A stretch of 64,000 bases of DNA from positions 263,261,687-263,325,686 of the forward strand of contig NC_061510.1 of assembly GCF_022539505.1 (NCBI RefSeq). The letters run 5' to 3'. The stretch comes from Lolium rigidum (Eukaryota > Streptophyta > Magnoliopsida > Poales > Poaceae). Below, piece after piece: positions 1 to 12,826 of the stretch; within the stretch, counting starts at the first letter, position 1, and every line of letters begins with the position of its first letter. Under the pieces are notes generated by a model that saw only the letters and a program-made list of their open reading frames with translations, was not told the DNA's origin and searched no databases. The translations under genes were made by a program, and so were the position numbers.

Positions 1-3000
1 TAAGTAGTAGATGGATCCAAACAAGATTGGATTCATCAACACCTAGGGCTTGCAAGATTGAGTTAAGCCCAAGCATCTTGATCCATTTATTATAAATAGT
101 TGCTATCAAAGTTGGTTTTCCTTGTTGATGATAGTTGGATATTGGCTATAGGTTCTATTAGGCGAGGGTTGATGATGATTCTTTATTTACTTCAAAAGAA
201 TAACTTTTGAAGAACATACTTCTTAAATAATAAGAAGTATATTAATTAGGGTTTAGGTGGTCTAGGTTTGCTATTTAATTCCCTAAGTAAAGAATGATTG
301 GTTCCTAAATAGGATGGTTCATAAGTATCCAACACTAGTAGGGTTTAGTGGAATATGGTTAGGTAATGTTCAAGATTTGGCATAGTTGCCCCTAAAGTTC
401 ATCACATTGTTGTCATGCTAAATAGGAATGAATAAGGGTGATGGATTTGGGTAATAGGATCTAGGGTTTACACTTGGTTGACCCTAGTTGATTATTTAGG
501 TCTGATGAAGATGAACACATGGGATACCCATATATTAGTGATAGGTCTTATACATTGTATGTGGCCAAGACAAGTATTTAGTTGCTAATATGGTTCTATG
601 CTTTGAAAGAAGGTACCATGGTCAAAAGTTCTAACCTAGGGTTTAGGTTAGAAGCAAATTAGGGTTCACAAGGAATAGTGGAACTAAGGTTCCTAAATGG
701 AATTAGGGTTTTAGTATCTACATAAAATTATGAGTTGGTGTTCTTAATTTAATATGGAACTTAGGGTTTCCTAATTGTCAAATGAAAATAATATTGAATT
801 TGCCCTTTTGTTATTTTTGAATAATTAATAATTTAGGGTAATTATTAATCGGGGTTTAAATTTTCACTAATAAAAATTGAATAGGATAACAAATAAAGAA
901 AATTAGTTTTCATGTTTTCTTTATTTGCTTGCTGGTTTTATTTAATTTATAAATGTTTTCTTAATTTCTGAATTTTAATTGTATTAAGAATTAAAGGAAA
1001 AGGCTTAATTAACAAGTATTAAATAATTGAATTTTTATTAAAAATAAAAATTTCATTTTATATTTTTATTTGATAGAGTTTACTTTTATAAGAATTTTGA
1101 TATCTAATATTTATTTTTCTGAGTTTTTATGTATTTTCTATAATTATTTGAAGTTGCAGGTATTATTGGATTTGAATTAAACTGAAAATACTACTGGTAC
1201 CGGGTTAAACTACCCATATGGTCACTGATCAGTGGGCCAGAGACACGTCAGCCGCCACATGGCCTTAGACCGAGGTCAAAATCACCGAGGTGGCGTTGGG
1301 GTGGCCGACCGGCGGCCAGGCGAGGTTGACGCCGGCGATTGGGCGCTCCCGCGGGGGTGTGTGTGTGTGCAATCGAACGAGGACGATGCGACTAAGCTAC
1401 GGGTGATAGCGCTGCTCCGGTTTGGTCACCGGAGCGTGCTCTCCGGCGAGGTACCGCGGCGGCGCCCGCAGACCTACGGCGCTACATCGATGCAGAGCAC
1501 GCGGGAGAGGGCTACGATGCTCTAGGCGATCAGTAGCTCACCAGGAGCGCGTAGAGCGTGTCGGCGAGGTCGGAGATGGCGTGGTTCGCCGGATTGGGCC
1601 ACCACCGGCGTCGTGGAAGAGAGCCAGGCGTGGTCGCAGGCGAGAGCTTCGGCTCGATTCCTCGCGCATGGTGACCATGTCGAGGATGGCGGTCCCGATG
1701 GTGGTCACGGCGAGGCTAGGGGTGGCCTCCATCGACGGCGATGGTCGAGGTCCGGCAAGCTAGGGTTTCAATTTGAGGCGGAAATTGGGCAGAGAGGGAA
1801 GAATTCGGGCCAGTGATCATCTCTCGGTTTTTATAGTGCGCAGGTCGAGCCTCGTCATGCCTCCGGACGCGGAGGGGCTGCCCCGGCGAGGAGAAGCCAA
1901 GCACGGCTCGGTGCTGTCCTCCATGCGAAGGAAGGAGATGAGGACGACCCTCTCTCTCGGCGGTATTTTACGAAGGGGTACGGTGGTTTGCTGGGCTGGC
2001 TTATGGGCTGCAATTTGGGCCATTGTTGGGCTGTGGTGCTGGACTGCACCACGGGCTGTTCGGCCAGGTAAGCTTCTACTCCATTTTTTCTCTGTTTTCT
2101 CTTTTCTTCTTATTTTCTGTTTTTGAATTCTGTTGTTAATTCAATTTTTAATGCTTTTCCATGTTGCAGGTATTTCTTAATTGAATAATACAAGGAACAA
2201 CCCAAAATTCATCATACACTTTGATAATGTATTAGAAAATTTAATATGGGTAATACAACATTGGTTTAGTTGTTATTATTGGGATTTGAATTCAAAGATC
2301 CATATGGACATGAATTTGACTATTATCTTTAAGAATGTTAAAAAAATTGTTGTCCATATGATAGTTTTATTACTTGGTGATATATGGGGTTTTGTTGGTA
2401 GTACTTTGTATGAACAATCCCAAAGTAATACTTATTAATGAATTTCAATAAGGGGTGACTTAATGGCATAAGTTCATGTGTTAAAATATCTCTAAGGATT
2501 TGACCTCCTATTAGAAAAGGTTGTCACTTGCCTATTATTTTATGTGCTTAACTATGTGCTAATGAATTGGAAACTCTGCTTGAACTCCTACCAAGTTTAG
2601 TATTAATGTTGTAGTTTAGTAATATTTTATAATTACCTAGAGTAAGTACTACTCTCCTCATGGTTTGGTTTAATTATAAGGATAAGTGGTTGATCATCAC
2701 ACATGGGTTTAATTACAAAATTTAGCACTAGGGCCTCTTATGTTCAATATTTAAGCATGGGAGTGCGAGTGCTAGAGTTATAATTCTATATGCTTACTAA
2801 CATAGGGTTTGAAACTTGAATATGGCTTCATTGGGTTTTAGTGGTGATCACCCTAGTGGTATACAAACTAGGTTGAGATATAATTCTAGTTTATATGATT
2901 GGGGTGACATCATATTGCATTTGCTAGGGTTTATTCTCCCCTAGCCAAAATAATATGGTTACTTGCTTAATTGTTTCTGTCCTCCTTTAATTACTAAGGA

Positions 3001-4399
3001 CTTGAGTATTGGTTTTATCTTATACCAATAGATTTCTATTATATCCTTAATCTATTGTTAAAGTAACTAAAGTTGTTATAGTTCTTTTTTATAGTTAACT
3101 TTGGTCAAATGTATGTATGGTGTCTCACCATATAAAGTATAGAATTTAACTCTAAGGTTTTGTTATGTTTCTTAGGTGAAGAATAAGTGGAATGTAGATG
3201 TGGTAGGGCTCTACTTATGATTACTAAGTGGTTCACAAGTTAAGGTTAGGATATAAGTCTAAGGTTGCTTACTAGTGATCTCCCCATGATTTCATGTGGT
3301 GAATAATATCTACTTATCCTATTAGGATTTAACTATACCTCAGAAGCATGATCATGGTTTAAGCATGATCAATGTTTGTTGTCCTAAGGTATCTCTCATC
3401 AAATGGATTTCTCACGTCTATTCTACTTTCTTGGATGGGACTACTATGGTTGCCTCTATAATTTATATCCCAGGAGAATGCCTGAGATAATAACTTATGG
3501 TGCTACTTAAGGAATGTTGATTTAATCATCAGGATATATGGATAGTTCTCTCCCCTAAATTTAAGTGTTGCCTCAACTAACTTGAGTGTAGCACCAAAGC
3601 TTGAGCTCTCTTTCAAAGGAATGGTTTAATCAAGGGTTTATGGTGTACTCCTAATATCTCCTTAGGTGTCTAGGCTAAGGTTCCATTTGTCTAACTGAAT
3701 TGGGTTAGTCTCTTCCTTACTTTATCAATTCCTGGATATGGTATTATTCCATGTGATAATAAGGTATCTCACCACTCCAAGATGAATGGTTATTCCTAAT
3801 ACTTTAGTTCAAAGTTTGTCCTTGCTTCTCTTCTAAATAACATAGAACTCTCATCTCTCTAGGTTGGATGTAAAACTATTTGGAATAGAGAAGAATATAT
3901 ATATTTCTAAAGTTGATCTCCTTGTCATGATTCCATGTTTTAAGTGGAATCAATACCATGAGGTGTATGGTAGGATCATGGATTAGTTTTTTAAGATATG
4001 GGAAAGATAAGTGGAGAATGGTTTCTTCATTTTATTGTTACTTGATTTACCATTGAATTGGTGTTAATATGTTATGGCAAGGAATACCATGTTGTGACCT
4101 TAAATAAGATCAAGTAGTTAATCCTTGATTCATATGTTCTTGTGTTGGTTTTAATTCCATTTGATCTAAACCCTTAGATCAAATCATCTTTTCCCAAAGC
4201 AAGGTTTTAAACAAAGTCACATTGAGGTTTATAGCGCTTGACTTGATGAGCTACTTCAATTCCACCAAGGTCAAGTGAAACTTCAGTTACTTGACTGTTT
4301 TACTTTAAAGCGCGAAAATTCCCCAGATTTTCTATGCATGAATGCAATGCACACATCTGTTTCCTCTATTTTTGTAACCCCATTACTTGGGATATTACA
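1..4399 (-). repeat. 3' LTR (partial) of the giant-LTR element
   Basis: This is the left LTR copy, entering at the window edge and ending at 4399 (inner LTR terminus, TGTAAT on the minus strand). It matches 10939-15392 with scattered substitutions and small indels, by eye about 1-2% divergence. The largest difference is a 54-bp block missing here near 780 but present at 11717-11770. Most of the LTR is AT-rich. A GC-rich island at about 1200-2070 holds the LTR promoter and leader. Small open frames in the island are short and differ between the two copies, so I do not call them genes. Confidence 0.85.
1828..1836 (-). promoter_or_regulatory. LTR core promoter (TATA box), left copy
   Basis: The minus strand reads CTATAAAAA here. 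Upstream of it on the same strand, four TGGGCY-type motifs (plus-strand starts 1992, 2004, 2016, 2027) resemble plant site-II/TCP elements. Downstream is a leader with a CCCTAGC pyrimidine-rich stretch, then an ATG at 1732. The layout looks like an ordinary plant gene promoter embedded in the LTR. The same elements recur in the right LTR. The transcription start is inferred about 30 bp downstream of the TATA box. Confidence 0.6.
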
Positions 4400-4416
4400 G
4401 TCTCTACCCCTTAAAC
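4400..4416 (-). other. Polypurine tract beside the 3' LTR
   Basis: The minus strand reads GTTTAAGGGGTAGAGAC directly before the LTR start TGTAATATCCC. A purine-rich run at this position is expected for plus-strand DNA priming, and it fixes the minus orientation of the element. Confidence 0.65.
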
Positions 4417-6806
4417 TAAACTTCGTCCTCGAAGTTTGAACTCTCTCACGTTTCAGAGTGTGGATCTGACTTGTGCAGACTACGACTTTTCTCGAACTCC
4501 GTATTGATCTTACTGGATAGAATTGAATATATCCCTTGTCCAGATTCTTCCTGGAATCCATTATGGTTTGTCTCTGAACATTATTTCTTACTCCAGTTCT
4601 ATAATTTTTTTCTCTGGAATCTAATAATACCTGTCTCCGAGCCATGGCTTCTAACTTTAATTATTTGATTTCTTTCAACTCTATAAGCTTGTTTCCTTTC
4701 TCATTGAAGATTCAATGATGGGACTTCTTCTGGTGCTTCTAGTCTTAACTGAAGACTAATTTGATAATATACTCCTAATTGGTAAAATAAGTCTTTGTTT
4801 TCCCTTACTACCAAAACTGCAATAATGGTACTTGGTAAGGTACTGGCCATGGAAATGGTCGTGATGTTTTATTTTCCTAAGAATGGATTAGACTTATTTA
4901 GTCCATCCAATCATGGTTTATAGTTGATACCTATAACTATTTTGGGTTCTTTAGGTTCCATGAAAGGAATCATTCTATTAGTCTTTGATATTGGTATGTT
5001 CAATCTTCTTCATTCTTTGACCATCTTGGGGTTTATTGGTCTACGGTATTTCTTTCGTCCAACTTCATTAAACTTAGTTTACTTGAGCTTCCGTACTCCT
5101 GAGTAAATTTTACTTACTTTCTCAAGTTATAGTCCACTTCTTACTTCCTCGAGGTATACATCTCGGCTTCTGGTCTGACATCCTTCTGAAAGTAATGTTC
5201 AACAATCTTATGAAAATAAGATTGAACTTCCTCTCAACTCAGACCTTCTGCTTCTATCTAGCTTAAAGTATTGAGTCATTGTACATCTAACTCAATCTTT
5301 ACTCTACCCCTTAGAGTTTTCATACAGTCTTCAACTCCTTTTCTTTCAACCATTGGACTTATGGTTAGAATATTGGTCTGGGTCTAACTTATGGATTTTA
5401 CTTCTTCTAAAGTCTCACGAAGAAAGTTTGTGGTGTATCCACTCAATTTGTGGACATCCAACATGAATCCTTTGACTAAATGTTTATAGATCTAGCTATT
5501 TGGCTGACAAGATTTTTATTTGTTCACAGACTTTTGTTACAAATAATTAAATCGTGGACTATTTGTAATACCAACTAATACCAATTTGTGGTTATTATAC
5601 CAACTGTGGCTATTTGATATCTAAAAATGGATTCTATTATAGTTTCTGATCAACTGGACGAGACATCTTCTACTTTATCTCGCAATATTGATATTATACC
5701 TATTGTGGTCTTCTGATATCGACTATGGTCTTCTTATGTCTGCTATGATTTCATATATCACCTTCCTTCATTCAGGGTTTATTTTGCAAGAAAACCACTA
5801 GGCGACACTATGATTATAGTATCCTAAGTGATTTCCCATGCATCCCCTCTTCTATGTTGACTATGGATCCGCTTGACTTCACCATAATCATTATATTTCT
5901 CACCTTCATGCTTCTTTCGTACAAAAGTACTCCTCTGTTGAGGTAAGCATGAGTTTACGATTGTACTTCATTCCGAGTATTGTGGTTACATCCCACAACT
6001 TTACTTCCTTTTTCGATGAACCTTCATCTTGTCTTCGAATCTTCGAATTCGTCACTTCCTCACATGAATACCATTACCCTCTAGATCTATAGCATTAAGT
6101 AAGAACTTGATATAGCAACATGCATTTGCATACCAAAGTCAAACTTCATGTATGGATCTAGTCAAACAATGAAAATCCAATAAAATCCAAGAAGATTCAG
6201 CTTTGTGCTTATAATACACATCATCATAAGCCTGAATATGATTGTTGAGTAAGACATCTCTAAACATCGGGCTCGATGTGTAGTATAGAACACCACATAA
6301 TATAGGTTTATATCGTGATACTTAGCACGAATATAGGGAATTCTATTATTTGTCTCAACCTTTACCTTAATTGCACATTTGCAATGAGATAAACTTGAAA
6401 CAAAGTGGTCTAGGATAGTTGTGGTTAACCTAATTTTCTTTGGAAGTACTAACTTAGCTTCCATTTTGTTGAGGACTACTTCAATGATATGTCTGGTTCT
6501 AACATCACTATTCTAGACACATAACTATTGGAATATAGTTCCTATACTTCCAAGTGTTTCTACTATAAACCTGTGGTTATGATGTGATTGGCACACTTCC
6601 CATGGTTTTGGAACACAACTCTTGCACTATTGGTGAGCACCTGACTTATTATTGTACTCCTCCTAAGTATTTATGATGTTCTAGTACATCACATAATGAA
6701 TCTCAAGTGAATCATATGTGATTACTATCTCTACCATGGAAGTAGGCATATTTTTATTTCTATCTCTCTTCCTTACTTCCCATGATTGACTCATCATGGT
6801 CTATAC

Positions 6807-6815
6807 TATTTCCTA
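6807..6815. repeat. Target-site duplication, left flank of the Mutator-like element
   Basis: The 9-bp string TATTTCCTA occurs here and again at 8439-8447, directly outside the terminal inverted repeats. Nine base pairs is the size produced by Mutator transposases. Confidence 0.75.
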
Positions 6816-8438
6816 CGAATGAAGCCTGGTGACCGGGTGTATACGTGAGCACGCGCCCAGAAGTCGACATGTGTCTAACGGCGTTTATTTTTTCCGTGAG
6901 GTGATGTGCTACTGAAAAGTTGTTCGTTCGCATCCTCGCGCATGGAGACAGCACATGATGGACCCCACCACTATCATCCGAATCATTTTCTCTCTTTCCC
7001 ATTCTTCCGTTCTTCCTCCTTTTTTTCCTCGTCGGGGCTACCTGCGAATCTTTTCTTTTTTTCCCTCTTACTCTGCCTCCTGCCATGGATGCTCCCAAGC
7101 TCGATCTGGATACTCTGCCTCCGGCCATGCCTTCCGGCTGGTGGACGAGGCACGGCGGTCGAGGACGGCGCGCATGTGGAGGTCCAAATTGAACAAAAAT
7201 CAAAATGTTCATACGATGAAACACTGAACAAAAAATGCATCTGGAATCGATTTTTTTTACAAAAAGAACAAAACAATAACAAGGAGCAGAGGCCCAAAAC
7301 TCTATGAACTACCATGTTTCAACAATTAAATAATCGCTCAAAAAGAAGTATATCAACAAATAGCATACCCAAACACTACAGGTTTGAGGGCGGACAAAGC
7401 ACGAACCAGACCATATAATTTCTGAAATACCAAGGCATGAATTATGTCAAAGAAATCAAATAATTTTGCTCATGTAGTGGTCGTATCTGTCCAAACACAA
7501 CAAAAATTGGGCGCGACCTGAAAGGAGTCAAGGAGGCAGCTGAGGTGATCTTGGTTCCCCATCCTGCACCCTCGTATTTGCGAATTTGGAGACCACAACA
7601 AACGCGAGATAGATGGGCGAAATTCGTTGGCAGGCAGAGGAAGGAGGGGTGTCGCTGCCACCTGATGCTCCACGCGCGGGGGCGCCCCCGGATCCACCGC
7701 CCCCACTCCGACCTCGATGCATCTCCCGACTCCATGGCGCTCCTGCATCACCCGGTCGATGGAGCGCGGCACAGAGGACCGCGATCTGGCGTATCCTGGG
7801 TCGGGGGCATCCTCCCGATTCGCCTTGACCGGCGACACCGAGTTCGGCGCCAGCCCCCGATTTGTTCGCCGCATCGCGTGGAGGGGCAGGCGTGGATCGG
7901 CGTCGCCAAGAGCCACGAGGCGGCCGTGGCCGGACTCCGCGCCACCCTCGACCAGCTCCTGCAATCCCCTTCCGCGGCAGAAGGAGCGGCTGGAGAGGGG
8001 CCGACGCCAAGGACGCGAGGTCCTGCTCGCACCTGTGTCTCTGCCCAGCCTGCGACTCGATTTCGTTCGAATTCTTGCAGGTGAAGCCGGGCGCTGCTTG
8101 AATTCGGGCGGAGGGGGCGACCTCCGGCGCGGCTCCGTTCTCGCGGCGACGGCGGCGGCGGCATCCGGCGCGGCTCCGTGCTCGCGGCGACGGCGGCTGC
8201 GGCCTCCGTGCTCCTCCTCCTCTCTTCCCTGCTTTCCTATCGTGATTTCACAGACTGATGTTTGGTCGAGGGAAATCGGATAAGGTGGGGGTGGTGGTTG
8301 CCAGGGGAGGAGCGAAAGAGATACCAGTTTGTTTGTCCCGCGCCGTTTAGCTCCGTTTGTGTGGCACATATCTTAAAGCAAATCCAACGCTAATGGCTGC
8401 GTGCTCACGTATACACGCGGTTACCAAATCCACTCTCC
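6816..8438. mobile_element. Mutator-like element (MULE), candidate Pack-MULE
   Basis: The 1,623-bp element has inverted ends. An 18-bp block at 6837-6854 is exactly complementary to 8399-8416, and weaker complementarity continues outward to both ends, giving imperfect TIRs of about 39-40 bp. It is bounded by a perfect 9-bp TSD. The interior from about 7500 to 8270 is strongly GC-rich and CpG-rich, unlike the AT-rich host retroelement. It holds open frames on both strands (up to 299 codons on the minus strand, 7470-8369), but their composition is low-complexity and I recognise no domain. No transposase is present. GC-rich captured gene fragments inside a non-autonomous MULE would make it a Pack-MULE; the donor gene cannot be named from sequence alone. 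Confidence 0.75.
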
Positions 8439-8447
8439 TATTTCCTA
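8439..8447. repeat. Target-site duplication, right flank of the Mutator-like element
   Basis: TATTTCCTA, identical to 6807-6815, immediately outside the right TIR. Confidence 0.75.
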
Positions 8448-8945
8448 TAACTATTTTGTATCACTTATTATCAATTGTTTCACAAGTTTAGATAAATTTT
8501 ACTTACCCTATTACTTGTTTTGGTATACACCTTCTAGTAGGATATCTTCCTAATATTCTTATCTTTATCACTTGCCATCACTCCTTATTACAGGTTTGGA
8601 TAACTCTTACTTAATCATAACATATGTTGGTACACATCTTCCAATAGGATAGCTTCCTTATGGTTGTATCCTCGCTTTGGACTACCTTGTATTGTATACC
8701 AACTGTGATCTACCCATCTATTGTTTTAAGGACCTAATAGTATGCTACAAGTTTGGGATTAACTAACTAATTTCCCTTAAGAAGGATAGGTAGGAAATGT
8801 TGACTCAAGTGTGTCAGGATTATTCTCAAGTGAATATCCATCTCAAGTCACAAGAAGATTTGGTTTAACTAAGACGACTTCCTATAGACACTACCAATCC
8901 TATAGGTCTCCTTTGAAGAGTTTTAATCCTAGGGTCAAAGCATTT

Positions 8946-8957
8946 GCTCTGATACCA
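8946..8957 (-). other. Primer-binding site, initiator-Met tRNA type
   Basis: The plus strand reads GCTCTGATACCA, the reverse complement of TGGTATCAGAGC, the standard plant LTR-element priming site. It lies 4 bp from the inner end of the right LTR, so the right LTR is the 5' LTR and the element is on the minus strand. Confidence 0.85.
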
Positions 8958-11716
8958 ACTATGGTGACCCGGCATACCACTGCATGGTGTAGTATGCAAG
9001 TCTGATATAACACCAATGAAACACCGTTCCACTAGTATTATATCGCTCGGAGTGGTACAACGAAACATATGCGGGTCCAAGGCATGTCTATAGAATTACA
9101 ACATTGACTCTCGTTACATAAGATCATCACAGACCTCCTACTTTACAATGAGGTAAATTGCAAATAAACTCCGGAAGAACGACTCGTAGTCTAGACTTAT
9201 CACGAACTCTATTTGTAGAGTATTTAACTAGCTAAAGAGGCTAAGAATAGATTCTAGCTAAGTAGGAGCTAGGTTTAGGAAACTAGTTCCCTTCTATGGC
9301 TAAACTAGGTTTTCTCCTTGCTGGATGTGGTATTTGACTCCTCTGACGGGGTCCTGTCTCTTGAAGTAGTTGTTGACTTCTCGGTCTTCGAGTTGCACTT
9401 GTAGATCCTCCTTCGATGCCTCCATATCTAAGCAGGGGATTTAAGAGTGGGATGAGTACGAGCGTACTCAACAAGTTCATTATAGGAAAGAGGTGTTTAA
9501 TGCACTAGCTACAGCATTAGACCGGAAAGTCTAATACCAATGCAAGTTTTCATGATCATTTCTTCAAAAGGTTGCTTTTATTCGGAAGAACTATGTCCGT
9601 CGGCCTTCACCGGTTTACTAGAACTTCATGGAGCTCCTTTCCGGCCGCGTTCGCAGTTCCATATCCCGGAACAGGGAGTGACAGGTCACGGTTCTTTACA
9701 CTCGCGGAGGTGTGTTGCTTTACCCATAAGAGATCTTAACCTTGGTGCCAACCGGGGCGACCCGTCCACACTTCCTTTGGTGTGAGGCCCGGTATAAGGT
9801 CTAGCCAATCATGTTCCTCCGCTACCTCGAACACCCACCCTTTGTTGCATGCCCCGACCCCGGGTCCACGCCGGTCCCATTATTCCCGTAGATTTCGGGG
9901 TGGACCCCGACCACGACGTCAATGCGGGGCTCTACCATACATTCCTACGCCGGTAGCTGCAACCCATCCTAGACCGCAATACCGTGGGGACTTAGGACTC
10001 CCCGGCCTCACCATCTTGCTCCTTCGGGCGACAAGTGTACTACGGACAATGCCGTGGGGACTTAGGACTCCCCGACCTCACCGGCTTGCCCCCTTGGATT
10101 ACAAGTGTACTACGGTAAAGCGCATCCGTTGATGAACGAGAGGTGGAAACACTTTTGACTACTCCGTCCCACTCCGGATCTTATGGTTAACACGGGTATT
10201 ACGCACAAGAATCACTGGACGACATTTGTTGTTTAATCCTAGATGGATATAAACCCTTGCAATGGAACCTCCACCATATCAACACAATCCATGGTTCCAT
10301 TGCCCACCACATAGTCATATTCATAGTTATGAAAATAGTGGTTTTGCTTTTCATGCGATAGTGATAACATAGTACTTTGCAAGTAATTTGGTAAAAATAC
10401 TCAATTGACATGAGCAAGTGATGAACTTGCCTTTCTTGACTTGCAAGATTATGCGGACAAGGTCTTCGATACGCAATAACTCCAAATTCTGAAATAGCAT
10501 CATCGTCCGGTAAGGATGATTTTTAAAAGATTGGCAAGGATGCAATAATGCATAAGTATGAGATGCAATCGCTCTAAGCGTGACCTAACCCCGATGATTT
10601 AGGATCAGTGAGTTATAATGATTGGTTCAGGGTGCGTTGCACTTTTAGAGTGATTCACAAACAAGGTTCTTATTAGGGATTGGTTGCTTGGTATCATAAA
10701 CAGGTGTTGTAATATATAATAACAATAATATTAATAGCACACAACTATAACATTTGGTTTAATCCTAACATGTAATGAATAGTGGTTGGTTTTAGCACTA
10801 TATGGCATGGTTAATGATTAATTATCATAGACTTCAAAAGAATAGCTTTTGAAGAACATGTTCTTTAATAAAGAACAAGTATGATAATTAGGGTTGTGGG
10901 GTTCTATGGTTTACTATGGTTTCCATTGCTTCTGGAGTAAGTAGTAGATGGATCCAAACAAGATTGGATTCATCAACACCTAGGGCTTGCAAGATTGAGT
11001 TAAGCCCAAGCATCTTGATCCATTTATTATAAATAGTTGCTATCAAAGTTGGTTTTCCTTGTTGATGATAGTTGGATATTGGCTATAGGTTCTATTAGGC
11101 AGGGTTGATGATGATTCTTTATTTACTTCAAAAGAATAACTTTTGAAGAACATACTTCTTAAATAATAAGAAGTATATTAATTAGGGTTTAGGTGGTCTA
11201 GGTTTGCTATTTAATTCCCTAAGTAAAGAATGATTGGTTCCTAAATAGGATGGTTCATAAGTATCCAACACTAGTAGGGTTTAGTGGAATATGGTTAGGT
11301 AATGCTCAAGATTTGGCATAGTTGCCCCTAAAGTTCATCACATTGTTGCCATGCTAAATAGGAATGAATAAGGGTGATGGATTTGGGTAATAGGATCTAG
11401 GGTTTACACTTGGTTGACCCTAGTTGATTATTTAGGTCTGATGAAGATGAACACATGGGATACCCATATATTAGTGATAGGTCTTATACATTGTATGTGG
11501 CCAAGACAAGTATTTAGTTGCTAATATGGTTCTATGCTTTGAAAGAAGGTACCATGATCAAAAGTTCTAACCTAGGGTTTAGGTTAGAAGCAAATTAGGG
11601 TTCACAAGGAATAATGGAACTAAGGTTCCTAAATGGAATTAGGGTTTTAGTATCCACATAAAATTATGAGTTGGTGTTCTTAATTTAATATGGAACTTAG
11701 GGTTTCCTAATTGTCA

Positions 11717-11770
11717 ATTACTTCTTGTATTAATAACTTCATTATGGATGAAGTTATTAATAACTTTGCA
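11717..11770. repeat. 54-bp hairpin block present only in the right LTR
   Basis: The block contains perfect 15-bp arms (11728-11742 and 11748-11762) around a 5-bp loop. In the left LTR the flanking bases join directly near position 780. It is either a tiny insertion in one copy or, more simply, loss of a hairpin from the left copy across a short CAA-like repeat. Confidence 0.8.
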
Positions 11771-12817
11771 AATGAAAATAATATTGAATTTGCCCTTTTG
11801 TTATTTTTGAATAATTAATAATTTAGGGTAATTATTAATCAGGGTTTAAATTTTCACTAATAAAAATTGAATAGGATAACAAATAAAGAAAATTAGTTTT
11901 CATGTTTTCTTTATTTGCTTGCTGGTTTTATTTAATTTATAAATGTTTTCTTAATTTCTGAATTTTAATTGTATTAAGAATTAAAGGAAAAGGCTTAATT
12001 AACAAGTATTAAATAATTGAATTTTTATTAAAAATAAAAATTTCATTTTATATTTTTATTTGATAGAGTTTACTTTTATAAGAATTTTGATATCTAATAT
12101 TTATTTTTCTGAGTTTTTATGTATTTTCTATAATTATTTGAAGTTGCGGGTATTATTGGATTTGAATTAAACTGAAAATACTACTGGTACCAGGTTAAAC
12201 TACCCATATGGTCACTGATCAGTGGGCCAGAGACACGTCAGCCGCCACATGGCCTTTGACCGAGGTCAAAATCACCGAGGTGGCGTTGGGGTGGCCGACC
12301 GGCGGCCAGGCGAGGTTGACGCCGGCGATTCGGCGCTCCCGCAGGGGTGTGTGCGTGTGCAATCGAACGAGGACGATGCGACTAAGCTACGGGTGATAGC
12401 GCCGCTCCGGTTTGGTCACCGGAGCGTGCTCTCCGGCGAGGTACCGCGGCGGCGCCCGCAGACCTACGGCGCTACAGCGATGCAGAGCACGCGGGAGAGG
12501 GCTACGATGCTCTAGGCGATCAGTAGCTCACCAGGAGCGCGTAGAGCATGTCGGTGAGGTGGAGATGGCGTGGTTCGCCGGATTGGGCCACCACCGGCGT
12601 CGGGGAAGAGAGCCAGGCGTGGTCGCAGGCGAGAGCTTCGGCTCGATTCCTCGCGCATGGTGACCATGTCGAGGATGGCGGTCCCGATGGTGGTCACGAC
12701 GAGGCTAGGGGTGGCCTCCATCGACGGCGATGGTCGAGGTCCGGCAAGCTAGGGTTTCAATTTGAGGCGGAAATTGGGCAGAGAGGGAAAGAATTCGGGC
12801 CAGTGATCATCTCTCGG

Positions 12818-12826
12818 TTTTTATAG
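12818..12826 (-). promoter_or_regulatory. LTR core promoter (TATA box), right copy (5' LTR)
   Basis: CTATAAAAA on the minus strand, in the same context as 1828-1836. Four TGGGCY motifs again lie about 160-200 bp upstream. As this is the 5' LTR, this copy would drive element transcription leftwards. The downstream ATG at 12721 opens a 69-codon frame that differs at its C-terminus from the 64-codon frame of the left LTR. Confidence 0.6.

Larger units (their letters stand above)
4400..8961 (-). other. Internal domain of the giant-LTR element, non-coding
   Basis: This stretch lies between the two LTRs. I see no intact gag, protease, reverse transcriptase or integrase frame on either strand. Short open stretches such as the minus-strand one at 4283-4645 run across the LTR boundary and show no recognisable domain. 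It begins (minus orientation) with the primer-binding site and ends with the polypurine tract. A Mutator-like element occupies 6816-8438, leaving about 2.9 kb of true internal sequence. Confidence 0.65.

Noticed and set aside
1232..1763. Plus-strand frames in the LTR GC island
   Set aside because: They run against the direction of the LTR promoter and differ between the two LTR copies through small indels.
7470..8369. 299-codon minus-strand frame in the MULE interior
   Set aside because: Low-complexity Arg/Pro/Glu-rich composition in a CpG-rich stretch, overlapping open frames on both strands, and no domain. Treated as captured sequence, not a gene.
9700..10150. GC-rich stretch in the right LTR considered as a separate gene
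   Set aside because: Frames are short and the stretch lies within the R-U5 part of the giant LTR; its partner copy lies outside the window.
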